Assembly (NCBI GenBank): GCA_964572475.1 | Contig: CAZNEZ010000004.1 | Location: 1 to 64,000, forward strand | DNA: 64,000 nucleotides | Direction: 5' to 3' | DNA from: CAZNEZ01 sp964572475 | GTDB taxonomy: Bacteria; Bacillota; Clostridia; Lachnospirales; Lachnospiraceae | In this document: piece after piece, positions 51,769 to 61,564 of the stretch | Layout: each line of letters begins with the position of its first letter | How positions within the stretch are numbered: position 1 is the stretch's first letter | Notes under the pieces: model-generated | What the model was told of the DNA's origin: nothing | The model's database searches: none | Seen by the model: only the letters and a program-made list of their open reading frames with translations | Made by a program: the position numbers and the translations under genes

Positions 51769-54195
51769 ATGAGTAATATTAAGAAAACAATAGCAAAAAT
51801 AATTGTGTTAGTACTTATATTTATTGCAGTAGTCACAGCTTATTTTCTGCTTACACATAAGACTAAGGAGGAAACATCTGCAACTATGGGGGATGTTACG
51901 CTTCCAACTATTACATTGCAGGCTAATAGCATAGAAGTAAATGAGCTTCATGGATATACTCAGAAGATGAATAATTCACTGATGAGAGATTCTATAACTC
52001 CGATTGATGAGAACCGTAATCTACAGATTGCAATTAATAATAATCAAAATGTTGTAGTAAAGGTAGCATTTGAGGTAAGAAGCCTTGATGGAGAGAGACT
52101 GATTGAGGATACGGATGTAGAATCATTTATAAGTAGTGATGGGGTAACGAAGGCAATACTAAATATTAGTAATATGATTGAAAAAGATAAAGAATATCTT
52201 TTTATTATAAAACTCTCGACTGAACAATATAGTAACATCTACTATTATACTAGAATAATGCAGGTGACAGATGATTATTATACAGAGCAGATTGAGTTTG
52301 TTAAAGATTTTAGTAATAAAACTCTTAATGATGATGAGGATATAGTTCCTTATCTGGAGCCTAAGTCAGATTCAGATAATACTAATCTGGCATATGTTAA
52401 TATTTATTCGAGTTATAAACAGGTTACATGGGCAGACCTTGCCGTAGAGCGTGTAACTACGCCTGTCATATCTATAAAAGAGATATTTGGAGATGTTGGA
52501 TGTTATGAGCTAAAGTATAAGGTGCAGGCCAAGAATGAATATGATACCTATCAGTTTTATAATGTAACTGAGTACTATAGGGTGAGAAAGACTACAAAAG
52601 CTATGTATCTTTATGTTTATGAAAGAAAGGCTGAGCAAATATTAGAGCCTACTTCACAGAATATTAGTGCATCAAGAGTTAATCTTGGACTTGATAGTGA
52701 TAAAACCATAGAGTATCAGTCAAGTGAGACCGGCTCGTATGTTGCATTTGTTAAGGAAAGAAGCCTTTTTCTTATGAATATGAACAGCAATATCATTACA
52801 ACGGTATTTTCTTTTGCACAGTTTGGCGATAACAATACACAGACTAACTATGATCATAATGATATTGAACCTGTAGCTGTAGATTCTGATGGTAATGTTG
52901 AATTTATGGTATATGGATATATGAATAAAGGAGAGCATGCAGGTCAGACTGGCGTTGCTTTATACAAATACAATAAGGAATCTAATGAAGTAAATGAGCT
53001 GGTATTTGTTCCTTCGGACAAGCCATTTGAGATTCTTAAGGAATCTATTGGTAAACTGGCATATGTTAATAGTAAAAATATTCTTTATATTATGCTTGAT
53101 GAAAGCATTTACTCAATAAGTCTGGATAGTAATGAATATGTGGAACTCGTATCGGGACTTCAAGATTCTGCCTATATTATTAATAACACCAATACTATTA
53201 TTGCATGGCATATTAATAATACTGTAAATAATGCGGATAGTGTAAGAGTTCTTAATATTTCAACGGGAGAAGATAAGACGATTACTGCTGATAACGGTAA
53301 GAAGCTTAAACTTTTAGGATTTGTTGAGAATGATCTTGTGTATGGAATTGCTAATGAGTCTGATATAATCACGGATTCCAATGGAATTACTACATTTGCA
53401 ATGAGTGAACTTAAGATTATAATTGCAGACTCTAAGGGGGAATCAACATATCAAAAACCAGGAATATATGTTACGAGTGCAAGTGTTACTGGAAATATGC
53501 TTACACTTAAACGTGCCACAAGGAATGCAGATGGTACTTATTTGCCAACTTCAGATGATCAGATAATTAACAATGTATCGCAGGCAACCAATGTGGTTAC
53601 GCTTTCAACAATTACTACTGACTTGAAAGAAACGGAGCTTGTATTGAATTTTGCATATACAGTTACTTCTGCAAATAAGTTGTCAAATAATGTTCCAGCA
53701 AAGATTATATTTAATACTATAAATTCATTAAGTGTGCGTAATGTTAACAGTACTTCTATAAAGTATTATGTATATGCAAAGGGTAAGATGATGAATATAT
53801 TTAATTCACTTGCAGATGCTATTATTGAAGCAGACAATGAATATGGTGTAGTCGTGGATGAAGCTGGTAATTATATCTGGGCTAGAATATCTAAAGAAGT
53901 GACTATGCAGTTGTCCTCTACAGCTACAGCTTTGGCTGGTGTAAATGGAGTTCAAATGACGGGTATATCTTTGGAAGAAGCATTATACTATACATCAAAC
54001 AATGAGGGTGTAGCATTTGTGGCGGTAGATGGTACAAGATATATTATATCTGCATATTCGGGTCCATATAGTGGAAAAGTAACAAGTGTTACACTAATAA
54101 ATGCATCTACTAAAGAATCGAAGAATTATAGCTATAGCGAGGTTGATGAGATGTGTAAGGCAGCAGGAAACAAATTTATAGGTATGTATGAATAG
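51769..54195 (+). CDS. Large membrane-anchored protein with beta-propeller-like region, unknown function
   Basis: An 808-residue protein with one N-terminal transmembrane helix (residues about 8-28) and an extracellular remainder. The first 250 residues look like beta-sandwich modules. Residues about 310-560 contain repeated strands typical of a beta-propeller (VAFVKERSLFLMNMNSN, IYSISLDSNEYVEL, SVRVLNISTGEDKT). The C-terminus includes IIEADNEYGVVVDEAGNYIWARI, a peptidase-like or cysteine-poor domain I cannot name. The ATG at 51769 has AGGA upstream, making the GTG at 51754 less likely. It probably shares a transcript with the methyltransferase gene. Confidence 0.75.
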   Translation: MSNIKKTIAKIIVLVLIFIAVVTAYFLLTHKTKEETSATMGDVTLPTITLQANSIEVNELHGYTQKMNNSLMRDSITPIDENRNLQIAINNNQNVVVKVAFEVRSLDGERLIEDTDVESFISSDGVTKAILNISNMIEKDKEYLFIIKLSTEQYSNIYYYTRIMQVTDDYYTEQIEFVKDFSNKTLNDDEDIVPYLEPKSDSDNTNLAYVNIYSSYKQVTWADLAVERVTTPVISIKEIFGDVGCYELKYKVQAKNEYDTYQFYNVTEYYRVRKTTKAMYLYVYERKAEQILEPTSQNISASRVNLGLDSDKTIEYQSSETGSYVAFVKERSLFLMNMNSNIITTVFSFAQFGDNNTQTNYDHNDIEPVAVDSDGNVEFMVYGYMNKGEHAGQTGVALYKYNKESNEVNELVFVPSDKPFEILKESIGKLAYVNSKNILYIMLDESIYSISLDSNEYVELVSGLQDSAYIINNTNTIIAWHINNTVNNADSVRVLNISTGEDKTITADNGKKLKLLGFVENDLVYGIANESDIITDSNGITTFAMSELKIIIADSKGESTYQKPGIYVTSASVTGNMLTLKRATRNADGTYLPTSDDQIINNVSQATNVVTLSTITTDLKETELVLNFAYTVTSANKLSNNVPAKIIFNTINSLSVRNVNSTSIKYYVYAKGKMMNIFNSLADAIIEADNEYGVVVDEAGNYIWARISKEVTMQLSSTATALAGVNGVQMTGISLEEALYYTSNNEGVAFVAVDGTRYIISAYSGPYSGKVTSVTLINASTKESKNYSYSEVDEMCKAAGNKFIGMYE

Positions 54196-54268
54196 AAGAT
54201 AATATTTAAATAGAAAATATAAATAGATAGCAGAACGTAAAACACGAAACAACAGAATAGGAGACTAA

Positions 54269-55021
54269 ATGAAACTTATATCATGGAATGTTAATGGACT
54301 GAGAGCCTGCGTAGGTAAGAATTTTGAGGAATTTTTTAAAGAAATAGATGCAGATATTTTCTGTATTCAGGAATCAAAATTGCAAGAAGGACAGATTGAG
54401 CTTAATCTGGAAGGGTATCATCAATATTGGAATTATGCAGTTAAAAAGGGATATTCAGGAACCGCTATGTTTACAAAAGAGGAACCAATTAGTATAGAAT
54501 ATGGTATGGGTATTGAGGAGCATGATCAAGAGGGAAGAATAATAACAGCTGAGTTTAAGGATTTTTTTGTGGTAACAGTATATACTCCTAATTCTAAGCA
54601 GGATCTTGCAAGGCTTGAGTATCGAATGAAATGGGAATCGGACTTTCTTCAATATCTCAAGAATCTAGAAAAGAAAAAGCCTGTTATTTTCTGTGGGGAT
54701 TTGAATGTTGCACATAAGGAAATTGACCTAAAAAATCCTAAGACTAACCATAAAAATGCTGGATTTACAGATGAAGAAAGAAATAAATTTACAGAGTTAA
54801 TAGGAGCAGGTTTTATAGATACATTTAGATACTTTTTCCCTGATATGGAAAACATATATTCATGGTGGTCATATAGATTTAGTGCGCGTGCCAAAAATGC
54901 TGGGTGGAGGATAGACTATTTTCTGGTATCAGAAGTGCTAAAAGATAGGTTAGTTGAATCAAAGATTCATACACAAGTGCAAGGATCAGACCATTGTCCG
55001 GTAGAGTTAGTGATAAAATAG
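54269..55021 (+). CDS. xth: Exodeoxyribonuclease III (AP endonuclease, ExoA/Xth)
   Basis: Base-excision repair endonuclease and 3' exonuclease. The 250-residue protein has the family motifs: NVNGLRA near the N-terminus, CIQESKL (metal-binding Glu), TVYTPNS, FCGDLNVAHKEIDL (catalytic Asp and Asn), and C-terminal WRIDYFLVS and GSDHCPVELV (catalytic His). Length is standard. Start follows AATAGGAG. A bidirectional terminator separates it from the convergent aminopeptidase gene. Confidence 0.96.
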   Translation: MKLISWNVNGLRACVGKNFEEFFKEIDADIFCIQESKLQEGQIELNLEGYHQYWNYAVKKGYSGTAMFTKEEPISIEYGMGIEEHDQEGRIITAEFKDFFVVTVYTPNSKQDLARLEYRMKWESDFLQYLKNLEKKKPVIFCGDLNVAHKEIDLKNPKTNHKNAGFTDEERNKFTELIGAGFIDTFRYFFPDMENIYSWWSYRFSARAKNAGWRIDYFLVSEVLKDRLVESKIHTQVQGSDHCPVELVIK

Positions 55022-55027
55022 ATTAAT

Positions 55028-55089
55028 AAAAAGTAGATTATATAGTCTTTAGTTAGAGGGTTAACTTGGCTATATAATCTACTTTTTGA
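55028..55089. terminator. Bidirectional terminator
   Basis: A perfect 15-bp stem (55031-55045 with 55070-55084) with a 24-base loop, flanked by an A-run on the left and a T-run on the right, between two convergent genes. Confidence 0.88.
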
Positions 55090-55101
55090 TTAAGCTATTA
55101 T

Positions 55102-56220
55102 TTATTTAATAAGGTTCTCTGGATTTAAACATTCAAGTTCTGGTATTACAAATATGCCATTTTTTCTTATAAGTACATCATCAAAGTATATTTCTCCACC
55201 ACCATAGTTTTCAGTTTGTATACAAACTAAATCCCAATGAATAGAAGATTTGTTGCCATTAGGTGCTTCGTCATAGCAGTTGCCAGGCGTAAAATGGAAT
55301 GAACCCTTAATCTTTTCATCAAATAAGATATCTTTCATTGGCTTTGTAATATATGGATTAACTCCAATGGCAAATTCACCAACATATCTTGCACCATCAT
55401 CTGTATCAAACACTTTATTGATTTTTTCGGAATCATTTGCGGTAGCATTAACAATCTGACCATTCTTAAATTCTAATGTAATATTCTCATAAGTAAAGCC
55501 TTGATATACAGAAGGTGTGTTATAGGCTAAAGTTCCGTTAATAGAATCTTTAACTGGTGCAGTATATATTTCTCCATCAGGAATATTCATATTGCCAGGA
55601 CAAGGAATAGCAGGAATACCTTTAATTGAAAATGTGAGATCAGTTCCGGGGCCAACTATGTGGACCTTGTCAGTTTTATTCATAAGAGCAACTAGTGGTT
55701 CCATAGCCTTTGCCATCTTAGAGTAGTCAAGTGTACATACATCAAAGTAAAAATTCTCAAAATCTTCAAGGCTGGTGTTAGCGAGCTGAGCCATAGCATA
55801 ATTAGGATATCTAAGAACAACCCATTTAGTATGAGGAACCCGTATTCCGTGATGAACGGGTGTCTGATAAAGTCGCTCATATATTGACATATTCTCAGAA
55901 GGTACATCAGATAATTCAGCAATATTATCTGAGCCACGAACTCCAATGTAACAATCCATCATTGACATCTCTTTACTATCAAGTTCAGCCATAATATTCA
56001 TCTGCTCTTCTGTGCAGTGAAGAAGAATCTCACGTTGTAAAGTTGGCTCTGTAAAATGTACAAAAGGTATACCCTTTGCGGCATAAACTTCTTTAACAAT
56101 CGCTCTTGCCAGGTCATTAGTTGTAGAACCTGTGTGATGAACATAAACCTTTTCACCTTCTTGTACACGTACTGAATAATTTACTAGTATTTTAGCTAAT
56201 TTTTCTATTCTAGAATCCAT
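55102..56220 (-). CDS. M29-family aminopeptidase
   Basis: A thermophilic aminopeptidase (M29) family member of 372 residues that removes N-terminal residues from peptides in the cytoplasm. It has the N-terminal pattern KLAKILVNYSVRVQEGEKV and the metal-site segments GEFAIGVNPYI, GSFHFTPGNCYDEAPNGNKSSIHWDLV and EIYFDDVLIRKNG. The ATG at 56220 has GGAGG with an eight-base spacer inside the longer frame starting at 56235. A single gene, divergent from the pilus operon. Confidence 0.93.
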   Translation of the reverse strand: MDSRIEKLAKILVNYSVRVQEGEKVYVHHTGSTTNDLARAIVKEVYAAKGIPFVHFTEPTLQREILLHCTEEQMNIMAELDSKEMSMMDCYIGVRGSDNIAELSDVPSENMSIYERLYQTPVHHGIRVPHTKWVVLRYPNYAMAQLANTSLEDFENFYFDVCTLDYSKMAKAMEPLVALMNKTDKVHIVGPGTDLTFSIKGIPAIPCPGNMNIPDGEIYTAPVKDSINGTLAYNTPSVYQGFTYENITLEFKNGQIVNATANDSEKINKVFDTDDGARYVGEFAIGVNPYITKPMKDILFDEKIKGSFHFTPGNCYDEAPNGNKSSIHWDLVCIQTENYGGGEIYFDDVLIRKNGIFVIPELECLNPENLIK

Positions 56221-56287
56221 ATTGTTTTCCTCCATTTTCTGTATGACTCTATCTTAGTTATTAAAATGCATTTTGTAAAGGGGTATA

Positions 56288-56316
56288 TTGACAAAAAAAA
56301 TCAATGAAAGTAAGAT
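56288..56316 (+). promoter_or_regulatory. Promoter of the pilus operon
   Basis: TTGACA (56288-56293), a 17-bp spacer, TAAGAT (56311-56316), about 60 nt before the prepilin peptidase start. Confidence 0.6.
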
Positions 56317-56379
56317 AGACATATATAAGAACAGTATATATTAGTTTATCCATAATTATTCAAAGAAAGCAGGAAATCA

Positions 56380-57162
56380 ATGGTTTTATTAGCAGAAATA
56401 GCAATATATTTGATTATATTTATGTTTGGAGCGACAATAGCAAGTTTTATAAACGTAGTTATTTATAGGGTACCTAAGAAGATATCGGTAGTTACGGGTG
56501 CTGGTGGCAGGTCATTTTGCCCAAGTTGTGGTAAGACATTAAAGCCATATCATCTTGTACCAATATTTAGTTACATATTTCTTGGTGGTAAATGTGGTTT
56601 TTGCAAGAAACATATACCATTTAGATATACAGCGGTTGAAATTATAGGAGGAGCATTGGCAGTAATAAGCGTAATTCGATATGGGTTTAGTATAAATTCT
56701 GTCGTCGTATTCGCTATTCTTAGTATTCTTGTTGCTATTTCTTATATAGACTATGATACTATGAATATATATAACAGTATGCTTATAGCTTTAGCAATTC
56801 CTACAGTTATATGTGCGGTTATATTTCCACAAGTAGATATCATCTCCAGAATTATAGGAGCATTTGCAATAAGTCTGCCCCTTTTTATTATTACAATGAT
56901 TATTCCTGGAAGTTTTGGAGGAGGGGATATAAAACTGATGTTTGTAGGAGGATTTCTTCTGGGTTGGAAGATGGTACTAGTAGCAGGATTTATCGGAATA
57001 GTGCTTGGAGGGGTATATGGTATTTACTTAATGATAATTAAGAAGGAGGGTGGCAAAGCGCACATGGCTTTTGGACCATATCTGTCTATAGGAATAGGTA
57101 CTGCATTACTGTATGGAGAAACTATATTCAACTGGTATTGGAATTTGCTTCTGCCACAATAA
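56380..57162 (+). CDS. pilD: Type IV prepilin peptidase (A24A)
   Basis: A 260-residue membrane aspartic protease that cleaves prepilin leaders and N-methylates the new N-terminus. The cytoplasmic loop carries two CxxC pairs (C47/C50 and C72/C75) for zinc. Catalytic aspartates are in SYIDYDTMNIYN and the GGGDIKLM motif (about 181-188). About eight hydrophobic helices follow. It opens the pilus operon, though the pilin gene also has its own promoter. Confidence 0.95.
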   Translation: MVLLAEIAIYLIIFMFGATIASFINVVIYRVPKKISVVTGAGGRSFCPSCGKTLKPYHLVPIFSYIFLGGKCGFCKKHIPFRYTAVEIIGGALAVISVIRYGFSINSVVVFAILSILVAISYIDYDTMNIYNSMLIALAIPTVICAVIFPQVDIISRIIGAFAISLPLFIITMIIPGSFGGGDIKLMFVGGFLLGWKMVLVAGFIGIVLGGVYGIYLMIIKKEGGKAHMAFGPYLSIGIGTALLYGETIFNWYWNLLLPQ

Positions 57163-57199
57163 AATTATAGAAAAATGATTGTCGTAACATATAAAATTA

Positions 57200-57228
57200 T
57201 TGACAAATCTGTATTATAAAGATATAAT
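57200..57228 (+). promoter_or_regulatory. Consensus promoter of the major pilin gene
   Basis: TTGACA (57200-57205), exactly 17 bp, TATAAT (57223-57228): full consensus, just upstream of the pilin. It would give far more pilin transcript than the operon promoter alone. Confidence 0.85.
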
Positions 57229-57268
57229 TAATATTATCTAAAAATTAAATCGAAGGGCGGAAACGAAA

Positions 57269-57718
57269 ATGAAGAAATTCAAAGAATTAAGAAAAGAACA
57301 AAAGGGTTTTACACTTATTGAGGTAATTGTTGTATTAGTAATCATTGCTATTATGGCAGCATTATTGATTCCATCATTAGCAGGATACATAGACAAGGCA
57401 AAGTCAGATACAATGAAGTCAGACGCAAGTGCTTGTGTGAAGGCAGCGCAGACAATTGGCTCAGAAGTATACTTACAGGATAAGTCGGTAGTAGGAAAAG
57501 TTACAATTACATCTTTAACAAAAGAAGAAGAACTGAATAAGATTCTAGGAGCTGTTCAAGAGTTAGCAGAAGTAAAGGGAAAAGTATCAGGACTTACATA
57601 TGATACAAAAAATGGTAAAGTTACTGCGCTTACATATACGAATAATGGCAAGAGCATTTCATACAAAGTAGATACAGGATATGGTGAAGTTGAAGAAGAA
57701 ACTACAACAAAAAAATAA
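57269..57718 (+). CDS. Type IV major pilin (PilA-like)
   Basis: A 149-residue prepilin. The class III leader KEQKG is cleaved before F14, and the conserved glutamate is at mature position 5 (FTLIE). A hydrophobic helix (about 14-38) forms the fibre core. The C-terminal domain is compact and has only one cysteine, so there is no disulfide loop. AAGGGCGG precedes the start. Its own consensus promoter before it and a terminator after it suggest it is the most abundant product of the cluster. Confidence 0.93.
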   Translation: MKKFKELRKEQKGFTLIEVIVVLVIIAIMAALLIPSLAGYIDKAKSDTMKSDASACVKAAQTIGSEVYLQDKSVVGKVTITSLTKEEELNKILGAVQELAEVKGKVSGLTYDTKNGKVTALTYTNNGKSISYKVDTGYGEVEEETTTKK

Positions 57719-57737
57719 CAAAATAATCAAATAATCT

Positions 57738-57786
57738 AAAAGCATTCGATAGCTTATGACGGAATAAGAATCGAATGCTTTTTAAG
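57738..57786 (+). terminator. Intra-operon terminator after the pilin gene
   Basis: A 13-bp stem (57738-57750 with 57770-57782) followed by a T-run. It sits between pilin and pilC, so it probably sets the ratio of pilin to assembly proteins by partial readthrough. Confidence 0.85.
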
Positions 57787-57809
57787 AATTATGAACAGGG
57801 AGGCAGAGG

Positions 57810-59003
57810 ATGCCAATTTTTAACTATAAGGCAACTAATATGTCTGGTAAAACCATACATGGAACTATGGAATCTGCCAGTAAAGAAACTCTTAAGAATG
57901 CCTTAAAAGAGCAAAAGTTATATCTTTTTGAAAGTCGTGAAATTCAAAAGAAAAGTAATCGAAAGAGTTTAAAAGCTGATGAATTATCAGAGTTTAGCAG
58001 ACAAATAGGATCAATGCTTGATGCAGGAGTATCGTTGGTTCAGGCAATGGCGATTTTACTTGAAAGACAGCTATCAAAGAGACTTAAAGATGTTTTTTCA
58101 GATCTTAATATACAGATAAGACAAGGTATTCCGCTGTCAGTTGCTATGGAGAAGCAGGGTAATGCATTTCCAGAGTTAATGATTAATATGTACAAGGCGG
58201 GGGAAGAGAGTGGTACACTTGATAAGACTGCTACTAGAATGGCAGAACACTATGACAAGGAATATAAGCTCAATCAGGATATAAAGGGAGCCACAACTTA
58301 TCCTATAATTTTATTATGCCTAACGGTTGGCATACTGGTTCTTATATTCACAGTAATATTACCGCAGTTTATGACTTTATTTGAAGACATGGAACTACCA
58401 ATGTCTACTCAGATAGTTATTGGAATAAGTGATATTTTAACACAACATTTTGTTATTATTATATGTATAGTGATTATTGCGGTGTTGGGAATTAGGATGC
58501 TGCTCAAACAGCCACATATTGCTATAGCAGTTGATAAGATAAAACTTAAGTTGCCTAAGATAGGATATTTGCTATCCATAATATATACAGCCAGATTTGC
58601 AAGGACCTTGTCATCCTTATATTCTAGTGGAATGTCAATATCGGATTCATTGGCAGTTTCACAGGGAACTATTGGCAATAAATATATTTCATCACAATTT
58701 GGTGATTTGATTAGAAGGGTACGCTCTGGTATAAGACTGTCAGATGCACTTGCACAGGTAGATGGATTTGACACAAAGCTGGCATCTACAGTGCTTGTAG
58801 GAGAAGAGACAGGAAAGCTCGACAGCCTTTTGGTATCAGTGGCAGATTCATTTGAATATGAATCAAATGCAGCGGTAAAGAGTCTTGTAACCTTTATAGA
58901 GCCAGTTATGATTGTCATTATGGCTGCTCTTATTGGATTTGTAATGATTTCTGTTATGCAGCCAATATATGCTTTATATGGCAATGTTAGCAATTCATAC
59001 TAG
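57810..59003 (+). CDS. pilC: Type IV pilus inner-membrane platform protein PilC
   Basis: A 397-residue GspF/PilC-family platform protein. It has two related cytoplasmic helical domains (SRQIGSMLDAGVSLVQAM and ARTLSSLYSSGMSISDSL), each with the family G-x-G/E-x-G-type end (KAGEESGTL and VGEETGKL). Three transmembrane segments lie near residues 170-190, 210-230 and 370-390. It couples the PilB ATPase to pilin extraction from the membrane. GGGAGG precedes the start. Confidence 0.95.
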   Translation: MPIFNYKATNMSGKTIHGTMESASKETLKNALKEQKLYLFESREIQKKSNRKSLKADELSEFSRQIGSMLDAGVSLVQAMAILLERQLSKRLKDVFSDLNIQIRQGIPLSVAMEKQGNAFPELMINMYKAGEESGTLDKTATRMAEHYDKEYKLNQDIKGATTYPIILLCLTVGILVLIFTVILPQFMTLFEDMELPMSTQIVIGISDILTQHFVIIICIVIIAVLGIRMLLKQPHIAIAVDKIKLKLPKIGYLLSIIYTARFARTLSSLYSSGMSISDSLAVSQGTIGNKYISSQFGDLIRRVRSGIRLSDALAQVDGFDTKLASTVLVGEETGKLDSLLVSVADSFEYESNAAVKSLVTFIEPVMIVIMAALIGFVMISVMQPIYALYGNVSNSY

Positions 59004-59113
59004 AATAAAGCATTTGTAAGTATGAAAGATAAATATTATGCTCACAGGTTTGTGCTACGAAAAATCTGTGTTAATATATATTTTTAAAAAATGGTCGTAG
59101 CATGGAGGCAAAT

Positions 59114-60610
59114 ATGATTACATCAATAAGTATTTCAAATGAGTATGTACGAATCGTTCTTGGAACAGCTAGTTCAAGCAAGGTTAAGATAAAAAAGCAG
59201 ATAACTATTAAGCTTCCAGAAGGAGTTATGATTAATGGAGTTATCACAGATGAGTCTCTACTTAAGCGTGAACTTAATTCAGCGTGGGAGAATCATCATC
59301 TGCCTAGAAAATACGTTAGACTGGTTGTAGATGGAAGTACAGTATTTAGTAAAAAGATAGAGGTGCCAAGGACTAATGAACAGAAAACACTTGCTATTAT
59401 AAAAGAAGAATTTAGTGATATTGAGGGATATGAGGACCTTATATATGATTATTCTATAATTCAGAATAAGAATAAAAATAGCGGTAGAACGGTTCTTGCC
59501 TGCGCTATGGAAAAATCAAATATTGAAGCATATCTTAATATATTTAAGAGTATTAAAGTAGGTATATCATCTATAGGATATGCACTTGATAGTCAGAAAA
59601 AGATGTCGGCTATAATAAAGACTGTACGTCAATCTACATACATACTTTCGATTCTTGACTCAAATAGTATTGTTGTCTATCTATACAGAAAAGGAGTATA
59701 TACTATTCATAATAGATCAAGGATTATGGAGAATAGGGGAACTACCGAGTCTGCTCAGGAGATTAGTAGAATTATATCATCTATGATACAGTTCAATAAA
59801 TCAGAAAAGACAGGAGATGAGATAACAGATATTTACTTTGCGGGCGTTGCGGATAATGAAGAAAAACTTTGCGATATAATTTATGATAATGTTGGGATTA
59901 AAACAAAAGTAATACCAGATGTTAAAGAAGTATCTTTTGCAGAATATAGAGAAGCGTCTGGACAAAGATTATCACAATACTATTATGCGATTGCTAATCT
60001 GATTAAAAGTGACAAAGAGGTCAATTTCCTTACAAGAGCTAAGGAGAATATTGACTTAAGAAACAGAGTTACATATTTGATTTATTCAGGAGTAGCGATT
60101 GCTTGTGTGACGGCTATTACTATGATTGGATATCTTTATCTGGATGGAAGAAATACAAGGATTCAGAATGAGATAAATAAAGCTGACATAGAACTTATGG
60201 ATCCATCTATGATGGAACAGGAAAGCATAAGAGATAATTATGCATATATGAATAATAGTTTAAAAACGGAAATAGCAAATATCGAAAATGTCAAAAATCT
60301 GGTTGAAACTTATCCAGAGCTTAATCTTAATTTGTTTACCAATATATCTAAGGCAGCGGGACAAAAGGTAGATATTATCAGCTATGATTATTCAAGCGTT
60401 ACAGATGCATTTACATTAGAATGTTCTGCAAGGGATAATACTTCTATTCCGGAATTTATTAGAAACCTTCAAAATACCAATTTATTTTTGATTGTAGATT
60501 ACAATTCATATGCATTAGTTGATGAAGATTATAGATTTACTGTAAACTGTGTACTAAAAATACCAGAGGTTAAGGAAGATGTTACCTTTGCTGATGAGAA
60601 GGAGGAGTAG
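59114..60610 (+). CDS. PilM-PilN fusion-like protein of the pilus assembly complex
   Basis: A 498-residue protein. Residues 1-300 have the actin-like PilM layout (TSISISNEYVRIVLG, then RLVVDGSTVFSKKIEVPR). A transmembrane helix follows at about 318-340 and then a 150-residue extracellular PilN-like domain with coiled-coil start. The two are usually separate genes; here one protein would cover both roles. The ATG at 59114 has GGAGG upstream, unlike the earlier ATG at 59102. It sits between pilC and the PilO-like gene, in the standard order. Confidence 0.82.
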   Translation: MITSISISNEYVRIVLGTASSSKVKIKKQITIKLPEGVMINGVITDESLLKRELNSAWENHHLPRKYVRLVVDGSTVFSKKIEVPRTNEQKTLAIIKEEFSDIEGYEDLIYDYSIIQNKNKNSGRTVLACAMEKSNIEAYLNIFKSIKVGISSIGYALDSQKKMSAIIKTVRQSTYILSILDSNSIVVYLYRKGVYTIHNRSRIMENRGTTESAQEISRIISSMIQFNKSEKTGDEITDIYFAGVADNEEKLCDIIYDNVGIKTKVIPDVKEVSFAEYREASGQRLSQYYYAIANLIKSDKEVNFLTRAKENIDLRNRVTYLIYSGVAIACVTAITMIGYLYLDGRNTRIQNEINKADIELMDPSMMEQESIRDNYAYMNNSLKTEIANIENVKNLVETYPELNLNLFTNISKAAGQKVDIISYDYSSVTDAFTLECSARDNTSIPEFIRNLQNTNLFLIVDYNSYALVDEDYRFTVNCVLKIPEVKEDVTFADEKEE

Positions 60611-60613
60611 GCT

Positions 60614-61216
60614 ATGAAGAAAAAAACAGACCCAAGACAGGTTATTATGTTGATTATAGTGCTTTCGGTATTAGCATTAGCATTGGCATATAGATTTATA
60701 GCAATTCCACTTCTTGATGAGCATGATGAGCTAGCGGATAAATTATCAATGAAGCAGGATGAGGTAGTATCAAGGTCGACAATTCAACTTGATGTTAAAC
60801 ATTTACAAGACAGTTATACAGATTTAAATACTACATATGATGAGTTAACATCTTATTTCTATTCATATATGACAAAGGATGCTGTTGATGATATGGTTGT
60901 TGCCAAGCTAAAAGAATATGAGCTTAAAGTTCATTCATTTGTGTTTCAGGATATAAGAACACAAAAGGAGATAATATCCAGTGAGTCAGCTGAAAATGGC
61001 ATAATTGATGTGAATAAAGTAACTGGTTCAGACAACTTATATATATATACATTAGGATTACAGATTGACGGAAACTATGATAATGCTATTAAATATCTGG
61101 ATTATATTAATCAAAAATCAGGCATTACGGCATCGATTTTTCAGATGAACAGTTCAGAAAAGACATTTTCATTAAATATTGAAATCTACATGTACAATGA
61201 CAAGGTGGCGAAATAG
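60614..61216 (+). CDS. PilO-like pilus assembly protein
   Basis: A 200-residue bitopic protein: a short cytoplasmic start, one transmembrane helix (about 11-30), a coiled-coil stretch (EHDELADKLSMKQDEVV), and a ferredoxin-like C-terminal domain ending with paired strands (YTLGLQIDGNYDNAIKYLDYI). Its place after PilM/PilN and its size fit PilO, although sequence similarity in this family is low. GAGGAGTAG precedes the start, with only a few bases to the preceding stop. Confidence 0.78.
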   Translation: MKKKTDPRQVIMLIIVLSVLALALAYRFIAIPLLDEHDELADKLSMKQDEVVSRSTIQLDVKHLQDSYTDLNTTYDELTSYFYSYMTKDAVDDMVVAKLKEYELKVHSFVFQDIRTQKEIISSESAENGIIDVNKVTGSDNLYIYTLGLQIDGNYDNAIKYLDYINQKSGITASIFQMNSSEKTFSLNIEIYMYNDKVAK

Positions 61217-61218
61217 GT

Positions 61219-61557
61219 TTGAAGAGAATTATTAAAGCATTAAAGAATCAAAATGGAATGACTTTATCAGAGACAATTATAGCTGTTGCTATCATAGCTG
61301 TTGCCTCTCTAATTTTAGTGACTGGAATTTCGGCTGCTGGAATTATGATAATTAGAGGTTATGATGCTAAAAATGCTGGTAATAGATTATCTACAAAAAC
61401 CGAAAATGCTATAAATGAATTAGAAACTGATGAGGATACCCAAAAAAGTGAAAAAACGTCAATTACAGTAAATGGAGAAACTGTATATGGTTATTATTAC
61501 ACTGTTACAGATAGTGAAAGTGGATATAAATATAAGACGTTTGTTCCAGAAAGTTAG
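61219..61557 (+). CDS. Minor pseudopilin 1
   Basis: A 112-residue prepilin-like protein. The leader ends NQNG, followed by MTLSE with the glutamate at mature position 5, and a hydrophobic helix (about 15-38). The small C-terminal domain is soluble. It starts with TTG two bases after the PilO-like stop. It probably primes pilus assembly or forms the tip with the next pseudopilin. Confidence 0.85.
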   Translation: MKRIIKALKNQNGMTLSETIIAVAIIAVASLILVTGISAAGIMIIRGYDAKNAGNRLSTKTENAINELETDEDTQKSEKTSITVNGETVYGYYYTVTDSESGYKYKTFVPES

Positions 61558-61564
61558 AGGCACT

